Assembly: GCF_030272615.1 (NCBI RefSeq)
Contig: NC_081409.1
Location: forward strand, 616,887,755-616,951,754
Direction of reading: 5' to 3'
Length of the DNA: 64,000 bases
DNA from: Cryptomeria japonica
Taxonomy: Eukaryota; Streptophyta; Pinopsida; Cupressales; Cupressaceae
Position 1 is the stretch's first letter; each line of letters begins with the position of its first letter. Positions 11,560 through 22,894 of the stretch are shown here, one piece after another. Made by a program: the position numbers and the translations under genes. The notes beneath the pieces were generated by a model. That model had not been told where the DNA came from, made no database searches, and worked only from the letters and a program-made list of their open reading frames with translations.

Positions 11560-12517
11560 TGTTGGAATTCAAGAACACTGAGAGGGGGGGCGGGGGGGTG
11601 ATCAGTGTTCTACTAGAATGATCAATTTTAACCTTATTAAAATATGCATTCACCAACTGGTATACCGATACATATAAGATTGAAAGAAGTAAAGCAATCA
11701 ATAAGCCAATCACACAAATGAATACCATAACACAAAGAATTATACGTGGAAAACCTCAAATAGGAAAAACCACGATGGATTTGTGACCCACAATATCAAT
11801 CCACTGGCCATATGAAAAGATATTACAAAATATAGGGGCCTGCACTTGCAGGAAGGCTTACAACCTAGAACACACTGCTCATCACAAAAGGAGTCTCATT
11901 GACTACATACAAATCTAGACTACAATCCAGAGAAATGAGTGAACTGCAATGATAGCATCTTCTATGCCTAAATACAGTTCTGGTTAAGCTTTGTCTATTT
12001 CGGTTTAAAACCCTAAACCCTTATCGGAATAACCTATTACATAATCAACATTCCTCGCATTACAATTATCTCTCTCTTACTCTCCTTTTTCTAATGTATT
12101 ACAAAATGATCTAATCAACTGACCTATATACCCTTACAATCCTTCATGCCTTATATCGGATTACATAGATAATTACAAAATTAATATACATGTCAGGTCA
12201 ATACATAAATACATAAATGTCAAAATCAATTGCTGATGCTGGATCTCCCAAATGATGTCGGCCTCCTATACCGGTATCCTGAATGTAAACCATGTCGGCC
12301 TCCTATACTGGTATCCTGAATGTAAACCATGTCAACCTGCAATGTCGGTTACCAAAGAATTCCTTCCAATCAGTGAAGATACCTGCCGGTGCCGGTGCCG
12401 ATGCCAGTGTCAGTGAAGTGTCTGCTGGTGATCAACCAAACCAAAATATGAAGCCGGAACATGTTGCCATCAATGACAACATGTTGAAACCAATCAAATG
12501 AGTGTCAATTTCCAACA
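11560..12517 (-). repeat. 5' LTR of element B
   Basis: Bounded by TGTTGGAA at 11560 and TTCCAACA at 12517, so the ends are perfect 8-bp inverted repeats. A primer site lies at the 11560 side. A G-run of 7+7 broken by one C is at 11584-11598. About 958 bp. The motif ACGTGGAAAACC near 11745-11760 is typical of plant LTRs. Short repeats of a unit reading 'tcggcctcctatac(c/t)ggtatcctgaatgtaaac' lie at about 12255-12330. The partner LTR is beyond the left edge, so age and target duplication cannot be read here; the right flank begins CATGA. Confidence 0.8.
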
Positions 12518-13791
12518 CATGAAACTAATTTCTTCCCCAAAAAGAAAGCACCATCGAAGGTACTCTTCCAGTCATCAACATCATCAGCCCAATCAACATC
12601 AGTGTAAGCACATGACATGAAATAATCATTCCTCGGATACCACAAACCATAATTCACAGTTCCTTTCAAGTATTTGAATATTCTCTTTACTATATTGACA
12701 TGACTCTCTTTCGGATCAACTTGATATCTAGCAGCCATGCACACAACATGCATAATGTTTGGTCTAGTCTGAGTCAAATATAGCAGTCCACCAACCATAG
12801 ATTTGTACAAATACTGATCAGCTTTCAGAGATTCATTATTTTTAGACAATTTGCAACCAGTCACCATAGGAGTTCCAACCGATTTGGAGTCATGCAACCC
12901 AAACTTCTTCAACAATTCCTTCACATATTTAGTTTGAGATATAAAAAATACCTTTTCCAATCTATGAAATCTACAAACCTAAGAAAAAAATCATCTCTCC
13001 TATCATAGACATCTCAAATTCTTTCTGTATATCATCGGAAAACTTCATGCTCAAGTTATCATCTCCTCCAAAGATAATATCATCAATAAAAACTTCACAA
13101 TCAAGATGTTATCATTCTCAATCTTAAAATATAGATTACTATCAACCGTACCTTTATTAAATCCCAATTTCAACAAATACTTATCCAATCTAGCATAGCA
13201 GGCTCTAGGGGCTTGTTTCAATCTATAAAGAGCTTTCTTCAGTTTGCATACCATGTCACCATCATCTGATAATGAAAATCCATCAGGTTGCTCAATATAG
13301 ACTTCTTTCTCAAGATCACCATTCATAAAAGCTGACTTGACATCCATCTAATATACCTTGAAATCCTTATAGGCAACATATGCAAGCAATAGTCTAACAA
13401 CTTCAAGTCTAGCTACCGAAGCAAAAGTCTCCTCATAATCGATTCCTTCTTTCTGTGAATAAACTTTGCATACCAATCTTGCTTTATTTATGATAACTTC
13501 ACCAGCTTCATTCAATTTGTTCCTAAATACCCATTTAGTATCAATCACATTCTTATCTTTAGGTATAAGCACAAGTTCCCATGTGTTATTCTTTTCAATT
13601 TGATTTAATTCTTCTTCCATAACCCTTATCCAATTTTCATCTATCTGAGAAATCAAACAACTTTTCTCATCAACATTTAAATGAAATATATTACCTTCAG
13701 TCTTAGTTCCAGATGCAATTTCTATACTAGAGACATTTAGGATCTTGCATTTTCCATTCTTGAATTGTAAATCATAACCTTTTTCAACCAT
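12518..13791 (-). pseudogene. Copia-2 reverse transcriptase and RNase H, fused after integrase loss
   Basis: The first block (13791-13348) begins with the pre-integrase sequence ending CLISQIDE and passes in frame into [20 protein letters not shown], the start of the RT domain; the whole integrase is absent. The second block (13347-13051) has MDVKSAFMNGDLEKEV and LKQAPRACY. A frameshift near 13095 puts the FIDD catalytic box in another frame. The third block (12960-12518) holds the RNase H region up to FFLGKKLVS, where element B is inserted. Without integrase and with these breaks, it cannot transpose on its own. Confidence 0.9.
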
Positions 13792-14346
13792 CTATCCAAC
13801 ACTTAAAAGATTATGCTTCAAACCTTCAACATACAAAACATCATTAGTGTTATGTTTACCATAAATGGAAATAGAACCTCTACCATGGATCACACAAGAT
13901 TTGTCATCTCCAAATATTACCATTCCACCATCATACCTTTCCATATTCATAAAGTTTCTTTTATCACTAGTAATATGATGTGAACAACTGCTATCAATCA
14001 CCCATTCATCTTTCTCTTCAACTTTAGCAACTAAAACTTTCTCTTCAATATTGCAGCTTGTGGGATCAACATATACTGGTCCATCTTCTTTGATAGTAAT
14101 AAACACAACTTCATCTCCTTCTGATTCTTCATCTGTAACACCTTCATCAACAACATAATAATAGTTCTTTTGATGCTTATACTTCCGGTTAGGCTTGTAA
14201 GGTTTGTCATACTTCTCATGCTTCTCATATCTATCATTCATAGCATGCTTATCAAATTTGTCATGCCTATCATACTTAGACATTATCTTTGAGCATCTAG
14301 AAGCAAAATTTCCTACCTTATTGCAAGAGAAACATTTCAAGGGCAA
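13792..14346 (-). pseudogene. Copia-2 Gag zinc knuckle and aspartic protease
   Basis: A frame of 184 residues opening with the knuckle CFSCNKVGNFASRC (the usual His is replaced by Asn), then a K/Y/H-rich linker with short tandem HDKFDKH-type repeats. The protease motif is WVIDSSCSHHITS, in which the usual Gly after Asp-Ser is Ser. It ends at a TAG after HNLLSVG. The frame then continues into the pre-integrase segment that starts the next block. Confidence 0.85.
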
Positions 14347-14486
14347 TTTTCATCATACTTATTGGCTCCTTTAGGCAATCTTTGAGCAATCAATCCTTCA
14401 AGCTCTTCCAATTCTCTTTCTTTCTCTTCCATCTCTCTTCTCTCTCTTTCATATCTGGATATTCAACATTCTTTAGGATCATACTT

Positions 14487-15161
14487 TTACTTTTCGGATA
14501 CAGATGCTCTAAATTCCATCTCAGACTTTCCACGTGATTCACCAAATTCGCTCAGTTCAAATGCAACAATCTTTCCGACGAGAATATCTCTTTTCACAAT
14601 AGTCACACTCTGGATCTCATCAATAGAAGCTACCTTATGTTTGTAAGGAGGAGGCAATGCTATAAATACCTTAACAACAATTTCATCTTCTTCAAGGGTT
14701 CCATCGACACGTTTGATACCTAGGACAAGTTCATTCACCTTAGCCATGAAAGAATTTATGTTCTTATCACATCCTATCTTCATCATCTCATACTTCCCTT
14801 TCAAACTTTTTAGCTTCGCAACTTTGACTTGTTTATCTCCTTCATACAAGGTTTCAAGCTTCTCCCAGATCTCATGTGTAGTGTGAAGTCCCATTACATT
14901 TGTCATCTTTGAATCAATCAGGGCACTTAATAATGCTTCCTTTGCTCTAATGTTATTTTCAACTTCCTTAATCTCATTTGCAGTAACTGGTCCATTTAGA
15001 GGAATAGAATAGGCATTATTTGAAATCTTCCAGTAATCTTCTCCAAGACATCTCAAGTGCACCTCCACCTGGTTCTTCCATATAGCATAGTTACTTCCAT
15101 CAAATCTTAGACTCTCCTTCTTAAAGATAACACCTTCAATTTCCATCCTAGATCTCCTCAA
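14487..15161 (-). pseudogene. Copia-2 Gag, N-terminal part
   Basis: A 224-residue frame with the copia Gag pattern: LRFDGSNYAIWKNQVEVHL near residue 17, EIWEKLETLYEG near 102, and KLKSLKGKYEMMKI after it. It is the particle protein; the zinc knuckle is in the next block (from 14346) after stops between 14347 and 14486. The homologous Gag of element D at 41151 shares the same spacing of these motifs. Confidence 0.85.
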
Positions 15162-15187
15162 GCGGTTAAGATTCTTTAAGAGGATCT

Positions 15188-15202
15188 ATCTCTGATACCA
15201 AT
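15188..15202 (-). promoter_or_regulatory. Primer binding site of copia-2
   Basis: Minus strand ATTGGTATCAGAGA next to the LTR; complementary to initiator tRNA-Met over 11-12 bases. Confidence 0.8.
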
Positions 15203-16516
15203 TGTTGGAAATAGTAATGAGAGAAAACTAAGAGGGGGGGGGGGGGGTGCGGGGTGAATCAATTTTCTACCGAATCTACAAATTCAACCACAAATACAAA
15301 TCTGATAAACTGCAACAACAACAAATATAAGCAAACTGATGGAACACCACACAACACCAAGATTTTGACATGGAAAGCCCGGTTAAGGGAAAAACCATGG
15401 TGGGAACCTACCCACAATAAGATGATACTCTGCAGTAGTATGCAAAAATATTACAATGGGGAATGCACCAACATTCGGGCACACTGCCTAGAGCTCATTG
15501 ATCAAATATAATAACCCAGAAGGCTACAACCGTCAGGGAAGTCTCACTAACTTACAACAAGATTTAGATTACAATCCAGAAGGAATGAACTGAAAGAATA
15601 GCATCTCCAAATGCCTCATGATACTTCCAGTTAAGCAATACAATTGTCTTCTCTGCAACACCAATCTCTTCTCAATCACAATGTTGAAGGATGAATCACT
15701 TGTTCGCACATACACCACTCTCTGATAATATAGACACAATCTCGATACCTAAATTACATGACTATATCACCTATTTATACAATTCACAACCTTGACAACA
15801 AGGTCGGCTAAACCCTCAACTCACAATTATAAAATTACATAACACGATACATAGATCGATCATCAGACCAATATAATGATATACATGAGATAACATAGAC
15901 CTAAATAAAATTCCCAAATGCTCATCTCCATCAGAAATCTCACCATGATCAACCGCAACACGCTACACCACCAGGAAAACTGCATAACATGAAGAACATC
16001 ACCGATTCAGAAAAACCACCAAGAACATGCACAAAAATCAATTTGGATCATCAAAACAAATAGGAAATACTTAGGAAACACGAACAAGCACGTTAGAATA
16101 ATCAGTAACAGCTGTACCAACACCACTTATCAAATCTTCATCGATCAACATCTGAAACAAGCAAAAAAAAATGTCACGAAGAAAGATAACTTGCGGAACA
16201 CTAAATCATGAACCATCTAAAATGAAGATACACAAGACCATCCCAAATGATATCCCAAAATATCATCTCAAGATCTAATCACACCGAAATATACTGGAGA
16301 AAATACTGAACTCTACAAATTAGCACTGATCAGAAAAACAAACTGCAAAACTGATATGATCAATTAAGCTTTCTGGATCACCAAAGCCAATACATGAGAA
16401 TATAATGATACTAGAAATACTCCATACAACAAACCATGATCCCAATAAACCAGTCTGCAATCACTAGAGCAAGAATATGTTGACATGAATGACAACAACA
16501 TATCCTAGCAGCAACA
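15203..16516 (-). repeat. 5' LTR of copia-2
   Basis: From TGTTGGAAATAG at 15203 to CAGCAACA at 16516, about 1.3 kb. A run of 14 G lies at 15234-15247, the same place as the G-tract in the LTR of B. The motif GGTTTTTCCC and a TTTCC-type motif (15370-15400, minus strand) match LTRs of D and C. The outer end is inferred from the CAACA terminus and the change of sequence, because the partner LTR is not in the window. Confidence 0.65.
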
Positions 16517-17440
16517 ATGTCCAATAGGTGGCTCTCAAGCGTTGTATTGGGATTTCCCGCATGAGATAGGCAATTGCTTTGAAGATTATAATTATGTGAT
16601 TCTAGATTGAAATTGGGAAATGAGGTTGTATTTATAGAATTTCAAGTGAGATGGGGTGAGAAACTGAACTGAAGTGGTGATTGATAGATCACTGATTTTG
16701 ATTGATTAGTTAAGTGAATTGCTTGATTTGTTAACATGATATATTTATTTGTTAACTCATTTGATTGATTAGTGGACTGAATAGATTAGGGAGATGACTG
16801 AATAAATTAGCCAGTTGACTAGATTGATTGAGGAGAAGACTGAATTGATTGATTAGTCAAAGAAGAGGATTTGGAGTGAAAAGGGGAGATTGGAGAGTTA
16901 ACCGAGTTAACTAATTAGTTAACTGATTTGATCAATCAGTTAAGGTTTTCAACATGTGTTGTAGGAGATTGAATTAAAATTCATTTTCATTTTGATTTGA
17001 ATTTGAATTTAGATTTTGAATGCTGAAATGTACATGAGATTTATTAAAATTCATTGAAATTCAGATTTGGTGAAATGTGAATTTGGGAAAATGAAATTAG
17101 ATGGAATTATTTGGAATTCGAATTCGGGGAATTGGAAGAATGAAGTTAATTAATTAAATGATTTAAATGAAATTTAATAATTGGAAATTAGACTAATTAA
17201 ATAATAAAGATTATTTAACTAAAGAATAAATTGTAATTAATTAAATAATTAATATTTAATTAATATTCGAGTAAGGGTTAAATGATTAATTGATTAGGAA
17301 ATAGAAATAGAATGATTAGTAGTGTTGGAGGGTGATGATTGATTTAATTCAAAAGAATAATTAGCTTAATTAAATAATTACTTAATTAATTAGGATGAAT
17401 AATTAGTGTGCGATTAATGAGACATTTTTAGGTGTCTACA
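16517..17440 (-). repeat. 3' LTR (part) of the Tat-type element
   Basis: The LTR start reads TGTAGACACCTAAAAATG on the minus strand at 17440, next to a polypurine tract. The rest is AT-rich, with many GATTGATTAGTTAA-like short repeats (16690-16960). The same TGTAGACACCTAAAA start begins another LTR at 62664. Its far end is lost at or beyond the copia-2 junction at 16516. Confidence 0.65.
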
Positions 17441-17454
17441 TTTGCCCCTCTTTG
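17441..17454 (-). promoter_or_regulatory. Polypurine tract
   Basis: Minus strand AAAGAGGGGCAAA directly before the LTR start TGTAGACACC; this fixes the orientation and boundary of the gypsy LTR. Confidence 0.75.
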
Positions 17455-17717
17455 ATACGATGTCGAAACGATGTTGTTTCAAAGAAAATGAAAAAAATCT
17501 ACCCCAGTAATGCTCCAGTGACGCTTTAGGGTGTAAATATGCCCCATTGAAAAAAGTGGTCGAAAAATTCTGAAATTGAGACCATTTTTTTGATACCATG
17601 GTAGTGAGAAATCGTGTCAAGTTTTGTGCGATTTCGAGTCCGTTTGTCTGGGCTACAGGTGTTTTGAAGTTCAAGGGGACCACGACCGTTAGAGTTGTAA
17701 AAATCCTAATTTCTAGA

Positions 17718-17725
17718 TATAAATA
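17718..17725 (+). promoter_or_regulatory. TATA box of the antisense plant mobile domain gene
   Basis: TATAAATA, an ideal plant TATA box, about 93 bases before the ATG at 17818 and on the strand opposite to the retroelement. Confidence 0.5.
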
Positions 17726-17817
17726 GTGATTTGGCCCTTTCATTTCCTCATTTGCATTCTTTTGAGTTCTTGGAGTTCATTGTGATTTTTAAGAAATCTT
17801 GAGACTTTGCGAGTATC

Positions 17818-20230
17818 ATGGCCGACTTTCGAGTGCGATTACACCTATCTGATCGAGTCTGATCGTACCAGAGACCACCCGGGAGTGGAGGCATGGTATG
17901 TATTCCAAAAAAGATGCTCGTTTTGACCTATTTGTGCTCAATTTTCTAAATTTTCCTCAGATCAAAAAATATTAAGTGATGCGCATTCACATTTCGATTT
18001 TGCCGCAATCGTCTTTATTAATTTGTATTTGTCTTTATTGTTACACAATTGATTTAATGATTCACACTAGAGTTTAGTGAAGCACATTTGATACAAATGT
18101 TACACATTCGGCCAGGCAAATTCGCATTCGATAATAACGCTGCACAATAGCTCTTAATAGTTCACATTAGCTCTAAGTGATTCACATTCTTTGTAAACTG
18201 ATTTTTATAACATGTATAATTTATGATTTGTCATGTGATCATGTATCTGACATATTTCTCTTGTTTCTCACTTATGGGTGAATTTCAATGTGCTCATATG
18301 TAGACAGACGAGGCCTGATGGTCTCTATTGGCAAGATGAATTGATTCTAGAGGACATTGCTTTGATTAGGCACCTTGGTTTTTACCATATTTTGCACTTG
18401 CTTGAGGTTACGACCAACATGGCCATGATTATTGCTTTGGTCGAGCAGTGGCATTCTGAGACTTTCTCATTCCATTTACCTACTAGGGTGAGGCATCCAT
18501 TACCTTAGAGGATGTCTTGTGGATTTTTCATATTCCTATCCATGGTCCAAGATTCGTATATGGGCACTATTTAGGAATCACTAGATTATGTGACTTGTTT
18601 GAGTTTACTGAGCAAGATTTGCACATGCAAGGCTAATATGAGATATAGTGGGAGTAGATAGATTATGATGACCTTACTGTAGTTTTGTGTTGTATAGTAG
18701 CGGGTCCTTTGATACCAGATAGGATGACTCATGAATTTCCAATCGGATGGGGTCGTGTGATCCATGATATGATTGTTCACAGGTGCGTATTTGCTTGGGG
18801 TCCATGTCTTCTTACAATCTTATATTACCAAATGCACGACATAATATATCTAAGGCATAGATCTATTGGATGTGGCATTACATTGCTCCAGGTCTGGGCT
18901 TGGGAGCATATAGATTTCTCTCAACCATCTATTCATGTAGCTCTTGAGGGCGAGCAACCATATGCATATATGTACACTATAGGGATCAAACATAAGGGTT
19001 CGGGGAACACCTTGTACTGGAGTCATCAAATTGATATTTTGTAGTACTTCACATGGCCACCATATTTGGATTGCCCTGGTTGGGTAGATGATGTCCAACA
19101 CTTACCATTCTGTTGACAACAACAATATCTTATTGATCAGGCCTTGGATACCCAGTGAATCATTGATAAACATCTTCCAGGACATGTACTTCAAGAGTTC
19201 GAAGAGATACATGGTATTCCCAATATGAAAACATATTTTACTCATGTTACTTGTGAGATTGGTGATTGGGGGGCTTGCATTCAACCTCATGTTGTTGTGG
19301 TTGAGTTTGATGCTCTTCTTCCTATGCAATGGGGTTGGGGAGTAGGATTAGCTGATCCGAGGACCACACCTTAGTATGATGATTGGTGGGTGGCACACAA
19401 ACCTATTCCTTTCATAGATCCTACCATTCCTATACCATTGCAACAGATTCGATACCAGAGGCCATGAGGAGGGAGAGGGAGAGATGGAGGAGTTGTGTCG
19501 GCCATAGCAACAATAGGAGAGGAGGAGGCGGAGGAGATGGAGGTAGACATCGATGGAGACACCGAGTCTACTGGCTCAAATGAGGAAGGAGATGATGATT
19601 CTACTTTAGGATCATCGAGTAGTGGAGGGGATGATGATGATGACGAGGGTGCATATAATATTGACATGCTCGAGTTAGAGGATGTTCCTGCTGTAGAGGG
19701 AGGTGGAGATGGAGGACAGGGTGGAAATGGAGATGATGATGATCCACAAGTTTTGAGAGCGCGGTTCCATAGTTTAGAGGATGAGGTGGTGAGGTTGAGG
19801 TGGCGATGAAATGATGAGAGGGAGCTATTTTGTAGGGATTATTCTGCCTTGGAGAGAGAGGGATCAAATTGTAGCCGAGAGAGACTATCTACAGAGGGGG
19901 AGGGATGATGCAGTTAGGAGGGCTCAGTTGCTACACGATGCCTATGAGCAGTATAGTGCCTTCTATACAGGTATGCTGACACATGATGATCGTCTTATTC
20001 ACTTATCTGAGGAGAGTATGTATTGGCCCCGAGAGTATGAGAGAGCCATCCCAGAGGGTGAGCTAGTTCTAAGTTATTGTTCATATATGTCTGGGAGGAG
20101 ATCTAGTCGATCTACATTGCGACAGACTAGCAGCGAAGGGGTGATGGGTCCTCCTAGGGCATCGTTAGGACATCCTAGAGGAGGATCCAGTAGGAAACAT
20201 CCTCCTGGTGATGGAGGCAGTGTTGGTTGA
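17818..20230 (+). pseudogene. Antisense plant mobile domain (aminotransferase-like) gene
   Basis: A likely first exon (17818-17895, MADFRVRLHL...) ends at a GTATGT donor; an AG acceptor lies at 18302-18303. Exon 2 opens QTRPDGLYWQDELI and continues with ITALVEQWH-like text (MIIALVEQWHSETFSFHLP), the signature of the plant mobile domain. A frameshift near 18488 leads into GEASITLEDVLWIFHIPIHG, then more stops (about 18633-18652, 19042 and others) to 19430. The C-terminal part is highly acidic (19495-19800, runs of Asp/Glu/Gly), followed by a coiled coil and a G/S/R-rich tail ending at 20230. Such domains occur in host genes, MULEs and Tat/Ogre retroelements. The function is unknown. The copy is dead by stops. 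Confidence 0.75.
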
Positions 20231-20643
20231 CACTTATTGATGATGTTATTCGAGCCATTGGGATTTTGTTGTATATTCTGACACATTATCATTTTTGAGT
20301 TATTTGATATGCATTTTTGGCGGCGATTTATATATGCTTGTTTTCTTTTGACGATGCATGTTTCTATTATGCAGTCTATATGATTTTACTTATGCTTTTA
20401 TGTGATGCATGATATAGTTCTATGTGATGTATGATTTAATGTGATGCAGTTCTATGTGATTTATGAATGTATAAAAATGAATGCAATGTTATGTGATTAT
20501 ATGTAATGCAACTATAAAAGTGGTTAAAATGATAACACACTTAAATGAAATGCAACTAATATGATAATGCAACTTAATATGGCAATTAAATGAATGAACA
20601 AACTAAATATTATTAAATGAATTAAATAAATGAACCAATTAGA
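20231..20643. other. AT-rich spacer of the Tat-type element
   Basis: Short imperfect repeats around TATGTGATGCA and ATGAATGCAAT, with no coding frame. Its composition resumes at 33696 (TGAATGCAATTAATA), which supports the two pieces having once been adjacent. Confidence 0.5.
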
Positions 20644-22805
20644 TGTAAAGAAGTAAACGTTCTAAATTCAATAATAAAACAAAATACTCTTTATTCTTAA
20701 ATAAACTTATTATTCCCTTAATAAGTCTATTTATTTCCACTATTCCACCCTGAGCTCTAAATGATCATTCCAATGATATCACAATAAACATGAGATTTAT
20801 ATAAAGAGGTAAAGATTCTATATTCAATAAGAGAACGTGAGTAGTATCTCAATCATATCTACATACAATATTTAGGCCTTTCAAATGCCTTAAGTTCAAA
20901 TAACAAGAAAAATATAAAGTAAAGGATGAGATGCGTCCATTGATCTGCAATCCAAAACTATCTTCAATGCAATTTTTAGAATGAAGATGAGAACCTTCAC
21001 TACCCCAAAATTCTTGGTCAATCAAGAATACCCGACCCTGCACGAATTGCTTAGCAAAAAGAATTCGATAGACAAGATGGAATCTCGTGTGTACCTAGAA
21101 TGATACACACATTTTCAATTTTCTAATTCCATCAAGAAACAAGCAAGATAAATCAAGGATATGGTGGAGAATATAAATAAATCCATCTATTTCAATGGTC
21201 AATAAGTTACTCGGACGAGTATAATGCCATGCATAGTAATAAAATATAGTTTGGAAAAGCAAACTATTCTCTCTATAAGTCCACATTCGGCACCCATCCC
21301 AGAAGGTAACTTTCCCCACACACAAGCATATCTAGCTTTTCTATTATTTGTATGATATCCAATATGAATATAAAAGAAGTCAATCTTTTATTAAAAGATA
21401 TAAAAGAAACAATCTTTTGTTTACAACCAATTATATCTAATAAGAAAACAATCTTTCGCTTCTATCTTTTCAAGTAAATCAAGGATAAGAATTAAAAATA
21501 AGAAGGTGTAACACATGTATGCATATTTAGCATATAGACAAAAATAAAATTCAGAAATAAAAATTACGAGTACACATTCTTTTATCTATTTCTCATAATA
21601 TCCTAATAGCGTAATCATTACATTAACTTGTATTCTATTTTCTATGGTTTCAAATTTCCAAGTTTAGAATGCATAAGTTCTTTATCTTTCTACATATTAT
21701 TGATTATCTAATTCTTTTTCGAATAACATATTTAGTTCAATACTAACATGTGTTTTCCATGATTTATGATTTCAACTAACTAAATTTAGTAATTTTCCAT
21801 AACGGGTATTAAATAAAATGATAGTTCATTATGCACATAACTATATGGCTTTTTCAAACAAAATTTCAAATAATCATAATGACTTCTATTGCAAGGAACT
21901 AATTAAGATGTTTAACTCTTTTCTTCACTAATGTTCTAAAAAATAAAAAAATCTCAATATAATTATGTTCTTATACTCTAATTATATAATAAGCTATTCC
22001 TCATTAAAGAGCCTACCTCTGAAATTTAAGCCAATTCTAATATGATCAATGCTAATCTTCTTCCAAATTTTGTCTGCAATACTCCTAGATTTCCAATGCC
22101 TTCCTTCCTCTATGCTTTTCAAATCCTTTGTGGTCTTTCCTCTCTATTCTCTAATCTCTCTTCTCTATTCACTATTCTTCATTCCATTCTCTGTTCTTAT
22201 TTTCTATCATCTCTATTATTTGCATATTTCTCACTATTTCCAATACCACCATTCTGTTATTCCCCTCCTATTCCTTTCAAACAACCGTCTATATTTATGC
22301 TAGTTGCATGCTATGTTATTTCCTCATTTTGGGCTTACAACCCACTGCCATTATTGTTTTCTACACCACCCACACAACACGTCTAACAGTTCATATGGCA
22401 CTTGGCCTATGACTGTACCACGTAGGGCTTGTTCCAACGGTTTACACCATGCAGTGACCATGCTTACAACACAATCCGTAAACCTTTCAAACACAACGTG
22501 GTTGTTATTCTTTGCAAAGGCCGTGTTCAATTTGAACACTATGTATCTGTTTTGTTACATAGTCGATATACTCATCGACTCCCATTTGCAAGGTGTTTTT
22601 GTTACGTGGGATAGTCCTCGTAGTGCCCATGTTTCATAGCACATAGTCCTTATCTCATTCAAACTCAATGAGTTTGATTCAATGCACAATCCTTGTTAAA
22701 AACAAACACAATGTGTTTGTTATAAGGCACAGTTGATACTACTCATTGACGCCACTGTGCGATATGCTTTGTTATTAATAACATATTTATTTAATAAGCC
22801 CACCA

Positions 22806-22809
<4 letters not shown>

Positions 22810-22843
<34 letters not shown>

Positions 22844-22845
22844 CA
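22810..22845. repeat. (TA)n microsatellite
   Basis: Uninterrupted TA repeats next to the insertion site of element C, in the probable solo LTR. Confidence 0.9.
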
Positions 22846-22894
22846 ATTGATTATGTATATGTATATATATACATAATATTAAACGATTATGTAT

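Larger units (their letters stand above)
1..12517 (-). mobile_element. LTR retrotransposon B, partial, split by copia-1
   Basis: Read on the minus strand: 5' LTR (11560-12517), a primer site next to it, a coiled-coil/zinc-knuckle frame, then a long non-canonical frame that runs off the window at position 1. The left LTR is outside. No protease, integrase or RT is visible in about 4.6 kb of internal sequence, so B may be non-autonomous, although pol could lie further left. Copia-1 (2582-9530) interrupts the second frame. B itself interrupts copia-2: its LTR ends with TTCCAACA at 12517, directly inside the RNase H codons for LGKKLVS. LTR ends are TGTTGGAA/TTCCAACA. The LTR carries the same C-rich tract and TTTTCC motif as copia-2, C and D, which suggests a copia-type origin (inference). 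Confidence 0.75.
12518..16516 (-). mobile_element. Ty1/copia retrotransposon copia-2, integrase deleted, 3' end outside
   Basis: Minus strand: 5' LTR (15203-16516), primer site, gag, protease, RT and RNase H start. The RNase H frame is cut at 12518 by element B; the rest, including the 3' LTR, lies beyond the left edge. The integrase is missing between protease/pre-integrase and RT (junction near 13632). Frameshifts and stops separate the coding blocks. Its proteins are close to those of element D (39913-46976), so the two belong to one lineage. The right flank starts ATGTC. Confidence 0.88.

Noticed and set aside
18586-19329. Minus-strand frames opposite the plant mobile domain gene
   Set aside because: The plus strand carries the recognisable domain; the minus frames are its shadows.
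22042-22639. Hydrophobic plus-strand frames
   Set aside because: Overlapping in several phases, Ser/Phe/Leu-rich from CT-rich DNA, inside the probable solo LTR; no start context or domain.
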